From Vigna angularis (Eukaryota > Streptophyta > Magnoliopsida > Fabales > Fabaceae): a DNA stretch of 64,000 nt. A program made the position numbers and the translations under genes. The notes under the pieces are model-generated. The model was not told the DNA's origin. It searched no databases and worked only from the letters and a program-made list of their open reading frames with translations. Positions 46,734 to 58,915 of the stretch are shown here, piece by piece. Location of the stretch: NCBI RefSeq assembly GCF_016808095.1, contig NC_068973.1:11900501-11964500 (forward strand), written 5' to 3'. Positions within the stretch are counted from its first letter, which is position 1. Each line of letters starts with the position of its first letter.

Positions 46734-48840
46734 TGTAACATCATCAAAAATCCCCAATTGTACACATTAATAAATACAAATGTTAATTAATACTTACAAA
46801 ACCAAATATAGAATTAATCTATAAACCAATACATAAATTCTTAAAATCATTTTTCTAAAATAAATATAATTGATAGGAAACCTTAGATAACAATTTCTCT
46901 CTCTGAAGCGTCTACTTAGTACCTAAAATATCTCCATTTGCTCTCGTATAATACAAACGTTATATGATCAGCGTCACACACACAAACAAGTATGAGTGAC
47001 CTAATAGAATAAATATCAAAACCAATACATAATTTATAACTTAATTGTTAAGTCCTTATCATGATCCTTTATCACACCAAATAACTTTAATACACAGTTA
47101 AACTATAACAAACAATACAATAACCACCTATGCATTCCCTAAGGAATCATGATCAATTCATTAGCTCTACACAACCTGTCCATTAAAGGCAACACGTGCC
47201 TATACTAGCCATATCTATAAACGTATGTCATCTTCCATAGTTCATCACACCATTCGTTTACCAAAATAGGACGATTTGAGTGGTCCTTTACCGTAGCTTC
47301 GAACCTATCTCCCTTGCTCCTCAAGGCTTATGAGTAAAACCTCCAAGTTGCTCACATTAGCACTAATCTCAGCATGAGCTGGAACCTACCAGTGAGACAT
47401 TTATCCCTTTCTACCCCATTGCAAGAGGAAATGACAACACTTGAATCTTAGTCCCTTCTATCGCTCATCATGAATGAAAAGAACCATCTCTTCCATTGTC
47501 TCTTAAAGACGAAGAGATCCACCTTTCTACACCTTGCAAAAGAGGACTACCTTTCTACCTCCTCGAAAGAGGAAAGATACAATCCCAAATTAACAAAGTG
47601 TGACAAGAAGACATAAGTAATAACATAACCACCACCACCATACCTTATGGTTAGTACAACAATGTGACGTTCATCTAATATATATTTGTCATGAAAAACC
47701 ATTTCACCAACATCTTATCCCTTGAATTTCAATCCCATAAATCACATATAACACTTCTGTCATCATATCCCAACCATTTGGAAATCTCGCTAACAACAAC
47801 CACCCAATAGTAAACAATAACCCCTAGAGACCTTAATCGGTCCAAACAATAATGAATATCTTCATCACCACCAGCTGTAATAAAATAGCCGCTACAAATT
47901 TGCTCAGATAGCCTAGATTATCATACTAACACACATAGAACAACTCAATGATTTGATCCTCAATTAAAAGATATCAGCATCAACCAAACACTAAACATAA
48001 GAAACAAGAATCCTAAGAGCTATAATTAGTTCAAACAACCACCACCAATGTTAAATTTCACAACATCAAACCATTTTCATCACCAACAATGGTAATGGGT
48101 TACAAGCAATGTAATGTTCAAACACATAAAAAATCTGACATTTAAAAGGTCACAATGTGAATACAATGGGCATGTTGAAACCGCATATATTTAATATCAT
48201 TCAATCTTGTAAACAATTATTTAAGCATCCAATCCAATTACACACAACCAGCACTATTAAGAGTCATTAATAATTACGCACACACAACCAATGGTCACTA
48301 AAAGACTAAAAAATAGTTCAAACGATTGGTATTCCAACATTTTGCATATTACCAAGTCACAGATAACCACATAACAACAATTTCAAATTTCCAAGAGGCC
48401 TTAATTATCCCATACGGATTCCAATCCAACCTTAAGCTTACCAACACGTGAATTTCAAACATGAGTAGCTCAAACAACCAAAAGCATAACAATTACACCC
48501 ATAACATGACAATTTAATCATTCAAACAGTTTTTTAGAGAAACTAGACACAATCTAGACTTAACCAAGTGCAAAACACTTACACAAACATTCCATACCCA
48601 TATAATCATCTCATCTTACCTTACATATCATCAATTCCTTTAAGTCTAAGCAATAAATTCTCAATCAGAACAGAACCATTCAGACACGGTATAATCACCA
48701 CCATATCACCAACAAAGTTTAATTACTCAAAATGCACAACCTACCTATTAATTCTTGATTTTCAAATACATAGTTTTAGATTCAATAAAAATTATAAATT
48801 TTATGTTCAACTTGAAATATATACAATGCACTAAATTTTC
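46734..48840. mobile_element. Decayed LTR-like sequence starting TGTAACATC
   Basis: TGTAACATCATCAAAAATCC at 46734 looks like a plant Ty3/gypsy LTR start. The following 2 kb is gene-free and C/A-rich on the plus strand, with phrases such as CTACCCCATTGCAAGAGG and CTACCTCCTCGAAAGAGG that look like a degenerate internal repeat (47430-47570). No right end or target duplication was found, so the boundary and the class are tentative. Confidence 0.35.
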
Positions 48841-50807
48841 TTAGTAATACATCAATTATTTTTTCTTATAAATAAAAATTAAGTTGTGTCTTAACTTTTA
48901 ACAAATTTTTTGTTTGGTATTTTTAAATAAAAAATGCATGACTTATTTTAATTTATGCAAAAAATATTTTTTAAAAATAATTATTAACTCAAATACATAA
49001 ATGATTACTTCTTACGTATAAAAGAATATTTTATAATAATTGTAATTATGTTTAAATTAAAACCATGGTTAAAATTATGAATCTAGATAATTTTGTATTT
49101 TGAACGGGTTTAGCGAAAAACAGATAATGGATAAGAGAATTTTTATTAATTCTCTCTTTATATGTATGAAAGCATCAAACCTTTAATTTATTTTTGAAAA
49201 GATAAGATTATGCTATTTTATGAAAAAGAATGAAAGGAATAAGAATATTTATTGAGGAATCTAAATTAAGAAAGTGGCATGTAGTTGTGATGCATTAGAA
49301 ACCCGAGCAACAGATATGGTTCATAGTCATGCATCTATATCATTACAATGATCATGCAGTTACTGTTGTTCCAATTCTAACCAAATTATTCTCTCAACTC
49401 CCATAGTGGACCCCAAATAAAGCACAAACAATTAACATTTTCATTCTTTCACTCTCATCACTTTAGGCCTACCTCTTCACAACTTTTATTCATTCTTCCA
49501 ATTTTTCCTTTCTATCATGCGATAATTGTGTCAGCAACAATAGCATAGAACCCAAACCAAGTGTATTTTAAAGAAAGTTAAGAAGTGGAACATAATTGTA
49601 ACTCAAAATTGATTAGTAAAATAATCAAATATTTATTTTATCTTAAACTTATCAAATCCAACGCATTGTAAGCCTGATGAATTGTCCCAAGCAACATCAT
49701 CTTTGAAAATATTGTTGAAATCTTTATGCTGTTGAGGTTTCTTACACCCTAATCCACTCTACAATCTCCATTTTTTTAGTTTTATCTGTGTGTCTTGTTA
49801 TAAGTTAAGCACTTTCCTTTAACAGCAACTAATGACTCACAAAAACGCCTGTTATATGATTATTACATACATGAAGCATCCACTGTGAGACAACGAGCAT
49901 CTCAAATTCCCAACCCAAAATCCAAAAGTCCCTTTCCTTTGTGTTCTTTCAGTTTTTTTTCAATAACTAAAAAACAAGATTGGTAATCCTACAAAACCTC
50001 ACAATCAACCAGCATGTCTTTCATTGGTTAATAAAAAATTTGCATGAGTAATGGTAGAACAAAACTTTAAAAACAAATTTTACTTAAAATTATTAACTTA
50101 CAAAAAAAATTCTAAGGGAAGAAACTTGTTCACAAAGCACCATTCTTTTCTTTCCCTTTGGTTTTGTTTTTTCTATATACAAAAGCAAAGAAGCAAAGCA
50201 TCTTCGCTTCTCGTACACATCCCATTGTTTTGCTTTCCCTTGCAAGTTTCAACCTTTTCTTTCCTTAAGAGTCTAGCTCTCACCTTTTTACGCGCTTTAT
50301 AAGTCCATTAATGCACTATTAGAACTGTCGGTGTATCTTCTTTTGAAAATAATTTCACTTAAGTTTGGAATCTCTACGTTAACATGGTCAAAATGGGTTA
50401 AAAATTCCAACCTTTTGTTCTTAATGGCCCAAAATTTCTGTAGCTGTGTATATATTGATAAGCATGCGAAACCCATGAGTACTTTCCATTGAGGTTCTCT
50501 TGTATTTGTTTTGGTTGCATGAAATGGTTCTCTTTTACTTTGGTTGTTCATTTGTTCATGAGTTGTAGTTCAGAGCCATGGGTGGGCTCTGATTTCATGA
50601 CACCCATTTCAAAGTTTCTACCTTTTCTTGCTGGGTATTTTTGTTTGAGACAGTTAAATTTTCTTACTCATTCTTTAACCGTGTTTTTTTCTTCCCAACA
50701 TTTCTCTTTTCCATCTTGTAATAATCTAGGGAGTGGAAAAAAGACCACCCGAACTTAAGATTGTTAGTGTGAGAAACCTTAGAAGAAGAAGGTAAAGTGA
50801 GTTCATC
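48841..50807. other. Intergenic stretch and upstream region of the membrane-protein gene
   Basis: No gene is seen before 50808. A TATA-like TTTATAAG at about 50295 lies 510 bp upstream of the start codon; the sequence between is less AT-rich and could be a long 5' untranslated region or hold an upstream intron. Short frames here lack domains. Confidence 0.4.
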
Positions 50808-53135
50808 ATGGCCTTTCTAACCGACTCTCACAAGGACTCATGGCAGCCCATTATGACTACAAAGACAAACACACACAGTTACTGGCTTAATTGGAGAGTT
50901 CTTCTTTGTTCAATATGGATTCTGGTTTCAGTGTTCTTGTCATCGTTGCTTTTATGGAAGTATGAGCGTTTGAGAAAACCAGAAACCAATGGAAGCAGGG
51001 AAACAGAAAAAGAAACATCGGCAACTTTGTATGAGGATGAAACTTGGAAGCCTTGCCTAAAAGGAATTCACCCTGCATGGCTCATGGCTTTCAGAGTGGT
51101 GGCATTTTTTGCTCTTTTGGTGCTTCTCATAATCAATTCCATTGTTGATGGAGGAAGCATTTTCTACTACTACACTCAGTAAGTTTTCTTCCCTACTTGA
51201 ATTTATCTCCTTTAAAATTTGTCTGCTATTGAAAGGGACAGTGTGAATAGGAGCATTGTTCTATGTTGGAGGGAACATAAACACAAAAATTTGAAGTATA
51301 GTATGTTTTAAACAGAGTTAATATCAAACTATAGTCAAGCTGTAATTTTGCTAAAGGGGTTGTTTGTATGATTGATATTATTCTTTGTCTGCTCTTGAAA
51401 TTAGTCCTTTATAATTTGAGCACCAATCATTTGTGAAATTAGTTAGTTACGAGTCTGAATAAAGAATCCTCTGATGAAGTAACTGATTACCTGTTTTATG
51501 ATGCTTATGTAAGCAAATAGATGGAAACCACTTTAACTGTATTGATAAGGCATATTCTGAGATTTTTTTTGAAGTTTGATTTGAGTTAATTTTTTAATGG
51601 TTTGTGAAACAGGTGGACTTTCACTACAATCACCATATATTTTGGGGTAAGAATAAGTACCCCATATCTTATTTTTCTGTTGTGATGTTACTCTTATATA
51701 ATTTAGAATGCAATACCTTACACTTTTCCTTGTGTGCTTGATGTTGCAGCTTGGATCTTTGCTCTCCATACATGGATGCTACCAATATCATAAGAAAGCA
51801 ACTGGGGATAAGGTTGATAATGTGGAAGCAGATGCAGAGCAAGGAATATATGATTCTTCTGCACTACCACAAAGCTCTAATAGTCTATCAGACCGAGAGA
51901 AAAACTTAAGAGCCTCAGAAGTTGTTATTCGCCAACATGCAGGGATTTGGGGTTATATTTTTCAAATAATATTCCAGGTATACTTTTCAAATGAGTTTAA
52001 GTTCCATATGAATAGAGGCGAAAAAATTAAACACATACTGGTGGGCTTATGTTTTATTATTGTTGTGTCTTGGTGAAATTTCTTCTTCAAAATACCATCA
52101 AAATTATTATTATTATGATGAGTTTAGTCCATAGTACAACATTGAACTCTGATTTTACTCAAAATTGATTAAGGAGATCAACATTCTGATTATCCTGCAG
52201 AGTTACACTTTGTTCCATGTTTCTTCTTTCAGCCTTTTACTTACAAAAGTGGAAGGGAAAATAGCTGCTCCATTTACCACATAATTGATTTTGCTCTTCA
52301 CTTGTAAACAGATTAATGCTGGTGCAGTCATACTCACTGATTGTGTATTTTGGTTCATAATTGTTCCATTTCTAACCATCAAAGATTACAACCTAAATTT
52401 TGTAAGTATCATTTATGACCCCATTGACTAACAATACCTCTTTATAATTTCTATCATATAATTAAGCTAGATAGCTCTTAACCATGTGATATAATTTTTC
52501 TGTGACAGTTGATAGTGATTATGCACTCAATCAATGCAGTTTTCCTTATAGGTGACACAGCTTTAAATTGTCTGGTGAGTTCCTGTATTTGATTCCATTT
52601 ATTAGTCCATTTCCAATGCTTATGCATCAGAAAATTCTTACCCTTTACATTTTTTTTCCTTCTGCAGAGATTCCCTTGGTTTCGAATAGGATACTTTTGC
52701 CAGTGGACAATCATATATGTGATTTTTCAGTGGATGGTTCATGCTTGCATTTATATATGGTATAAAGTCTTCAACTATGTTGTCATACATAATTCATTAT
52801 ACTATGAAAACACCTTTTACATCACTGTCTAACATAATTTTCTTCTCTGGAAAAACAGGTGGCCTTATCCTTTTCTTGATTTGTCATCCTCTTATGCTCC
52901 ACTATGGTATTAATTTGATTTCATGTGAAATTGTTTCAATTTTAAATACCAAAAGGAAAACTAAAAGCTAGTTTTTGAAGTGTTTTTTGTTGGGAATAAT
53001 CCAAATACGAATATGAAGTTTTAGATGGGATAAAAATGACAAATTTAAACATATATAAGAAAAAAAGTCTCATAAATCTAATGTTTTGAAGTTGAGTTAA
53101 AAATGATGTTAATTCTTTTGTGGGTTAAACTCAAG

Positions 53136-53185
<50 letters not shown>

Positions 53186-53483
53186 CTCTCTTATATGAAA
53201 TTATCCATCACTTTTGTCTTGTTTTCTTATCGAAATCAGAGTTTCAGGTGTTAACTTTTAATATAAATGGTAATTAAAGAATGGTATATTATGTTTTTAC
53301 TCTAGTCCTTGCTGTAGCACATTTAAGATATTGATCATTATTAATAAGTTGTAATTGTTATGCAGGTACTTTGCAGTGGCATTACTGCACATTCCATGCT
53401 ATGGAATTTTCGCATTGTTAATGAAGCTGAAACACCATGTTTTGTCAACTCGGTTCCCTGACTCTTATCAATGTGTCAAATAA
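50808..53483 (+). CDS. Seven-span membrane protein of a plant family of unknown function, 8 exons, 348 aa
   Basis: Exons: 50808-51178, 51613-51646, 51750-51977, 52312-52401, 52509-52574, 52668-52759, 52859-52906, 53366-53483. All introns are GT-AG and the sum is 1047 nt with no stop. Seven hydrophobic segments are visible: about 31-50, 91-113, 127-146, a stretch around 212-236, 242-263, 278-294 and 311-331. A hydrophilic, acid-rich loop (about 150-195) follows the third. Conserved-looking features include SYWLNWRVLLCSIW near the N-terminus, IHPAWLMAFR, and DTALNCLRFPWFRIGYF. It resembles Arabidopsis multi-span proteins of the AT5G62960/AT1G10660 type (recalled, not searched) and has some likeness to the rolling-stone topology. 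There is no signal peptide and function is unknown. Intron 7 contains a (TA)n run at 53142-53183. Confidence 0.85.
53142..53183. repeat. (TA)n microsatellite in intron 7 of the membrane-protein gene
   Basis: A TA run of about 42 bp, 180 bp before the last exon. Confidence 0.93.
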
Positions 53484-56400
53484 ATTCAGCCTAGAACTAC
53501 CTTCCATCTTCCTATCCACCGTACAAAAAAGATAAAGAAGTGTTAGATAAAATTCTTATTATTTAACAATAAGATTTCACACATATAAACAAAATATACT
53601 TTCTTTGTTTGACCAGAACAGTAATTAGAATTTTGCTCTTACTCTAACTTTTGTCAAGTAGAGAGCTGTGTAACTAATTATGAATTTATAAGTATTATAA
53701 TCCATTCTCCTTGTGTAATAGATGGGTTCTAAGTCTTTTTATCATACATTTTTTTTTCTTTTATTCTTATATTTCATTATTTCTTTTTTATTATATGGTT
53801 GTTTAACTATCAATTCTCTTGTTTCTTTTTTTTTATATACATTTTAAACACAATTTAATTTTTTTCACTTTCTACGTTGTGTCAAAGGGTTAGATATTGT
53901 GCTATTGGGAGTATAAACTTTGTAGTTAAACTTGTAATGTTATCACTGTTTTGTGATTGGGGATTGTATGAACATGTTGACCACATTCAAGTCATCTATA
54001 AACAGGAGCATTTTCTCTCCTTTAAAAGTAAACTTTCGATTAATCTTCATTTTATATTTTGGATTTTCTTCTATGCTCTTACCAATATACATTATCGATA
54101 CATCATGCTAAAGGTTCTCGTTGTGCCCTAAGGACTTGCACAAGATACTAGATATAAGTTCTTAAAAATAGTGTTTAGTCGACATATATTAATATCATTA
54201 GTCATATTTTACAAAAAAATAAGGGATAAAAAAGAAATCATCCAACTCTATACTATAAGTATATTAAGTATATTAAGTAAGGTGATGCAGTAACCACAAT
54301 GATAATCATAGCACACCTCATGCTCATAAGTGCATCTAATTAGAGGTTATTTCTTTTACTTTCTAAATATAAATTGTTGATGGTATTGTTTCTCCAATAA
54401 CCTAAAAAGAACAATCTATACATATCTTTTATAAAACAAGAACTTAGAAGAAAAATCATTCATATAATAATCATCTTCATCTAGTTTCTTGCTAGAGCTA
54501 TCAATTTGATTTCTGGTTAGTGGGTTAACTCATATCCACTTTTAAAATAAGTTCTTTTTTATTGACCTGACAAATTAGTGGGATGAAGAATACCCTAATC
54601 CCTAAAGTCTCCCATAGAGTGGATTTGACTCACTGTAATATTAAAAAAAGTTTCAGTTTAGTTAACCCTAAATCTTATTCAAAATTATTGTAATCCTTAA
54701 TATATTTTAAATTGCAAATTGTCTCTAAATATTTCACATTAATTAATGTATATTGTTATTCAATTAATTTTTATTATTTGCAACTTGTTTGTAATATTGG
54801 GCCCAACCTAACTTGAAAAGCTTAAACCTAATTAGTTTTTTTCTTGACTTGGACTCAACCATACCATGTCCAATACGATCAACCTAATCTCGACTTAACC
54901 TATAACTTGATCTCAACCCAAGCTTTACTTAGTCTAACTCATCTTAACATTAGCTAGGTGTTCACATGTTTATACAACCCAATCAAACCAACAAGAATAC
55001 TAGGTAGTGGTAACATAACAAGTGTTGTAATTCATAGGGATTTGACAACAAATACAATGTTTTAACTATTTTGATCTTCTATAAAACTATAATCGTAAAG
55101 GTGTTGTTGAAAACATATTTGTGTTGTGAAAATATTATAAAATATGTTTGGAAAACAATTTGGATTGTTAAATGAGTGACTTTAAGATGATTAAATTGTG
55201 TTGGAGTTCGACTTTACTACTTTTCACTCTCATATCAAATCTATCAACATATATGAAGTTGCAAATGATCAAGTCATGGGAGTTTACTTTTGGTGTAACT
55301 CTAGGTTCATTCTTGACACCTAGAGCCTAGGATCACCACCCTTCAGTATGATTCTGATACGCTGTTATTGAAGCTATCAAATTACCACTTCTTAACTTAG
55401 GCAACTTTAGTATCACTAAGTTAACTAGTTAACAAACTAGATATGATTAAGTTAACCCTGAGTTGTATCCCAATAAATACGGAATTGCTTTTCAATAATT
55501 AATTCTTATGAAATCCTATACAAAAGATTAGTAAAACACAATGCAAATACTAAAAAAAATAAAAGTAAAAATCTATCCTGATGGAATTAATATTGAAGAT
55601 TGATATAAATGTGAATTTAATGAAATAACAAGTTAATAAAAGACTTTAAAACAATTATAATAAAACGGATTAACTCTACTATTTTTCTAAAATAGATTCA
55701 TCGTCGGTTATCCACGTATTATTGTTCAATTGATCATTGTGTTTAATTTCAAATTAATTAAAGTAAATTTTTAATTAATTTATTAGCAATCTTACTATTA
55801 ACCAAAGTAGATTCTCAATTAAAAACAACACATTTTTAGATTATTCATAATAAATTCAACAAAAGTATATTCATAATTAAATTCTATTATGTTTAATCAC
55901 ATATATTATTTTACCTCCTAACCAAATAAAGAGTTAATTAATCAAAATACATTCTCAATTAGTAGTAAAAACTCATTTTCTATTATATGAAAATTCCTAA
56001 CTTTAATCAAAACATATTCTCAGTTAAAATTAAAAGCCTTTAGACTTATATAATCAACATGCATATAGATTAAAACACATAGCTATTTAGCTATGATGTA
56101 AACCATTACTTTTTTTACGTGATTCAAAAATAAAAGACATAGATAATAAAAAGAACAAAGACATTATTTTAACCTACCCTCAGAAGCTATAATGAAATTA
56201 ATTACAATGAAACCAACCTTAGAAGCTTAGCCCTCCATGGATGGGGTGAAATATATAATGAATGAAAATAAAAGTAAGAAAAGGATGGAAAGGAGGTGAG
56301 AAATGTAGTGGATCATAGCTGTGTTAAGACAAAATCGTCTAGAGAATAGACCGTTTAAGCAACCCAGGTTTTGAAGTCTAATAAAAGCATTAAACAAAAT

Positions 56401-57828
56401 ATTGTTGTATGAAAAGTTGTTTAAAGCAATATTGTCTAATGAAGAAATATTCTATAACGCCTAAAGCCAAGAATATAAATAACGTTTTCTAGACTAAATT
56501 GTTTAAATGAATCGAAAAATCATAAACAATGTCTAAAAGAAAGTATCTCTCCTTAATTATTTAATAGACTATATGAGCAAAACAAACCAATGTCTTATGA
56601 AAACAAAAGTTTATCTCTTGTATAACACTAACATCAAAAGAAATATTTACTCAATACAGTGTTATATTAAGCAAAGCCTTCTAAAATAAACATCATCTGA
56701 TGAATGACCGCTAAACGCTTTAGCCTTTGAAAAACATCTTATGTTTATACCATCTTATGTTTATACATGTTATATGTCTTACCAAACAATGCATTTGTTA
56801 ATAAAATGACAAATGATAAAATATCTTGAACATGCTACACTGTCTAACCCTTATCAACGTTCAAAACATTTAGTGCATGTACGAAAAAGTACTTCGATGC
56901 TTGTATACTTTGTTTTTAGATATTCATGCATATTAATAAAGTAGAAAGATATGATTAGAATCACTACACCCAAGAAAAAGACATAGTGAGAGAAGAAGAA
57001 AATTTTGGAAATGTTTCCCTTGAAGCCATGTGTTCTGTCACATCCTACAAACTCAAGTTTCACTTAAGGCTATGAGAAAAAGCTTTGAACCCTACAAAGT
57101 AGAGTAAAGTTTGATTTCACATCCAAAGGCTACTATCTCTCCAGAAGTCAACTTCTCAGTCTAACAGTCATCTTTCAAGAGAAGTTATATATAAAAGAAA
57201 ACTTGAAGAGAAGAAGATGATGCTAGCGTAAGAAAGATAACATAAGAATAATTCAAACGTGAAAAGAGAATAGAAAGAAAAGGTAGATAATTGATTATCA
57301 CTTGAAATAATCAATTATCAACAAAGTGAACAATTGTTAAAGAAATGTGAATAATAAATTATGACTTAAAATCATCATTATTTCAAGTCATAATCGATTA
57401 TTGTAGACAACACCCAAAAGTTTAATACAAACAATAATCGATTATCACTCTGGTATAATCAATTAAGGATTTTTGTGAAAATATCAATTAATTAATACTT
57501 AGTGTCTACATACTTAATTATACAATCACCTTTTATTAATGTAATTACGGTGTTAACATAAAAATTAGAGTCGTTATGAGAATGAGATATTCATACTTGA
57601 CGTATCAAGTGGTTAGAAACTAATAGAAATTTATGCATATTACTTTCTTGAGTATGTATAATAAGTAATTATGTGAGTAATAATGTATATCTAAGAGATT
57701 TTAATCATGAATAAGATGTTAATCCCAGATGAACTTACACGGTGCATAACTTCTAGAAGTTGTTGAATCGTATTTATTATCGTATTTATTAGTGATTGAG
57801 TGTATAATATATTATAAATGGTGAATAT
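53484..57828. other. AT-rich intergenic stretch with TAATCGATTA-bearing remnants
   Basis: No gene is supported after the 3' flank of the membrane-protein gene. Around 57285-57475 the motifs ATAATCGATTAT and AATCAATTATC recur, and a TATA-like TTATATATAAAAG lies at about 57186-57198, which suggests a fragment related to the LTR-like segments at 4440 and 33946. A degenerate hAT-like end (AGAGCTATCAATTTG) occurs near 54496. Confidence 0.4.
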
Positions 57829-57906
57829 AAGGTCTTGAATCTTTGGTGAAACATAAGGTCTTGAATCTTTGGTGAAACATAAGGTCTTGAATCTTTGGTG
57901 AAACAC
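57829..57906. repeat. 26-bp tandem repeat, three copies
   Basis: Unit AAGGTCTTGAATCTTTGGTG plus AAACAT at 57829, 57855 and 57881. The copies are identical except at the last base. Confidence 0.95.
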
Positions 57907-58345
57907 GTTTTTGAGGTAGATAGCCTTCAGTCAGGTTGAGGATTGAGGCTTCAAGACTTGAATAACAAGAGGTTTAATTATATATACTTTTGAATATTGA
58001 GTGCAATGACATTTATTTTTTTAGTTTATCCTTTGTATTTATATTGATTTCCATGACATTCATTTTGTTAGTTTACGCTTTGTATTTCTATTTTTGTGAC
58101 TATTATATTTTGACACATGATTAAATGATTGTACAAGTTCATAAAAACAGAAAGATTTATTTAGTATGATGTGTATATATTTTTATATTAGAAGGTTTAC
58201 TTTCATTTTTTGAAAGACTTGTATATTTTATCCATGGACTTTTTTTTCAAACTCATTTCTTTAGATAATGTATTATTTTATTATTTTGTAAATATATTTT
58301 CATAAACATAATTTATATATGTTTTTCATTTTAGTTAAATTATAG

Positions 58346-58814
58346 TATTGAATGTATCTGGTGTTACTTGTTTTTGGTTTACTGTTCCTGTAAACAGTAT
58401 TTTTGGTTTCTATGTTTTCTAATTTGGGGGTTTTGTTATTTTCAGTTAGTTTGTTAGTTTGACAGCTTTTGCTGCCTTACTGGAACCATATATAAAGGTT
58501 TCCAGCCTCTGTAAAAATACAACACACACATATATTCATGCATATACGTTTTCTCTCTTTTTCCCTTATCTCTATTCAGTTAAAGGGGCTTACCTCTGTC
58601 GCGGGTCCGTTCCACCGTCGTCATCTTTCCGATCCACCACCGTCGCGGTGCTCTTGCCGGACGAACATGGAGATCCCACTTCTCTCCTCTTTTCGCAGCT
58701 GGCTCACCAACGCTTCTCTGACCATCAAAGGCTTCCAGTGAGATTTTTGTCTCACGTTGCTGGGCCTCAAGCTGTGGGCTATTGGTTTTCTGCTGGGCCA
58801 CTGGTTTCTCTTTA
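58346..58814 (+). repeat. 5' LTR of the Ty1/copia element
   Basis: It starts TATTGAATGTATC and ends TTTCTCTTTA. A likely TATA box ATATATAAAGG lies at about 58488-58498. A 121-codon frame across the LTR occurs in both LTR copies and is not treated as a gene. Confidence 0.9.
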
Positions 58815-58829
58815 TGGTACCTGAGCAGG
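58815..58829 (+). other. Primer-binding site of the Ty1/copia element
   Basis: TGGTACCTGAGCAGG abuts the LTR end. It matches the initiator-Met-tRNA site used by copia elements (TGGTATCAGAGC) at most positions, with two mismatches in the first 12. Confidence 0.75.
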
Positions 58830-58915
58830 TCTTGGACCTGTTCTGCCACTGATTCCGCTGCACATCCTTCTTCTTCTTGATCTTTCTTTGGTTCTTTGAA
58901 ATTTTCTTGCTAACT

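Noticed and set aside
58459..58824. 121-codon frame in the 5' LTR of the copia element, repeated in the 3' LTR
   Set aside because: It spans the LTR and its end sequence and has no domain; LTRs are normally non-coding.
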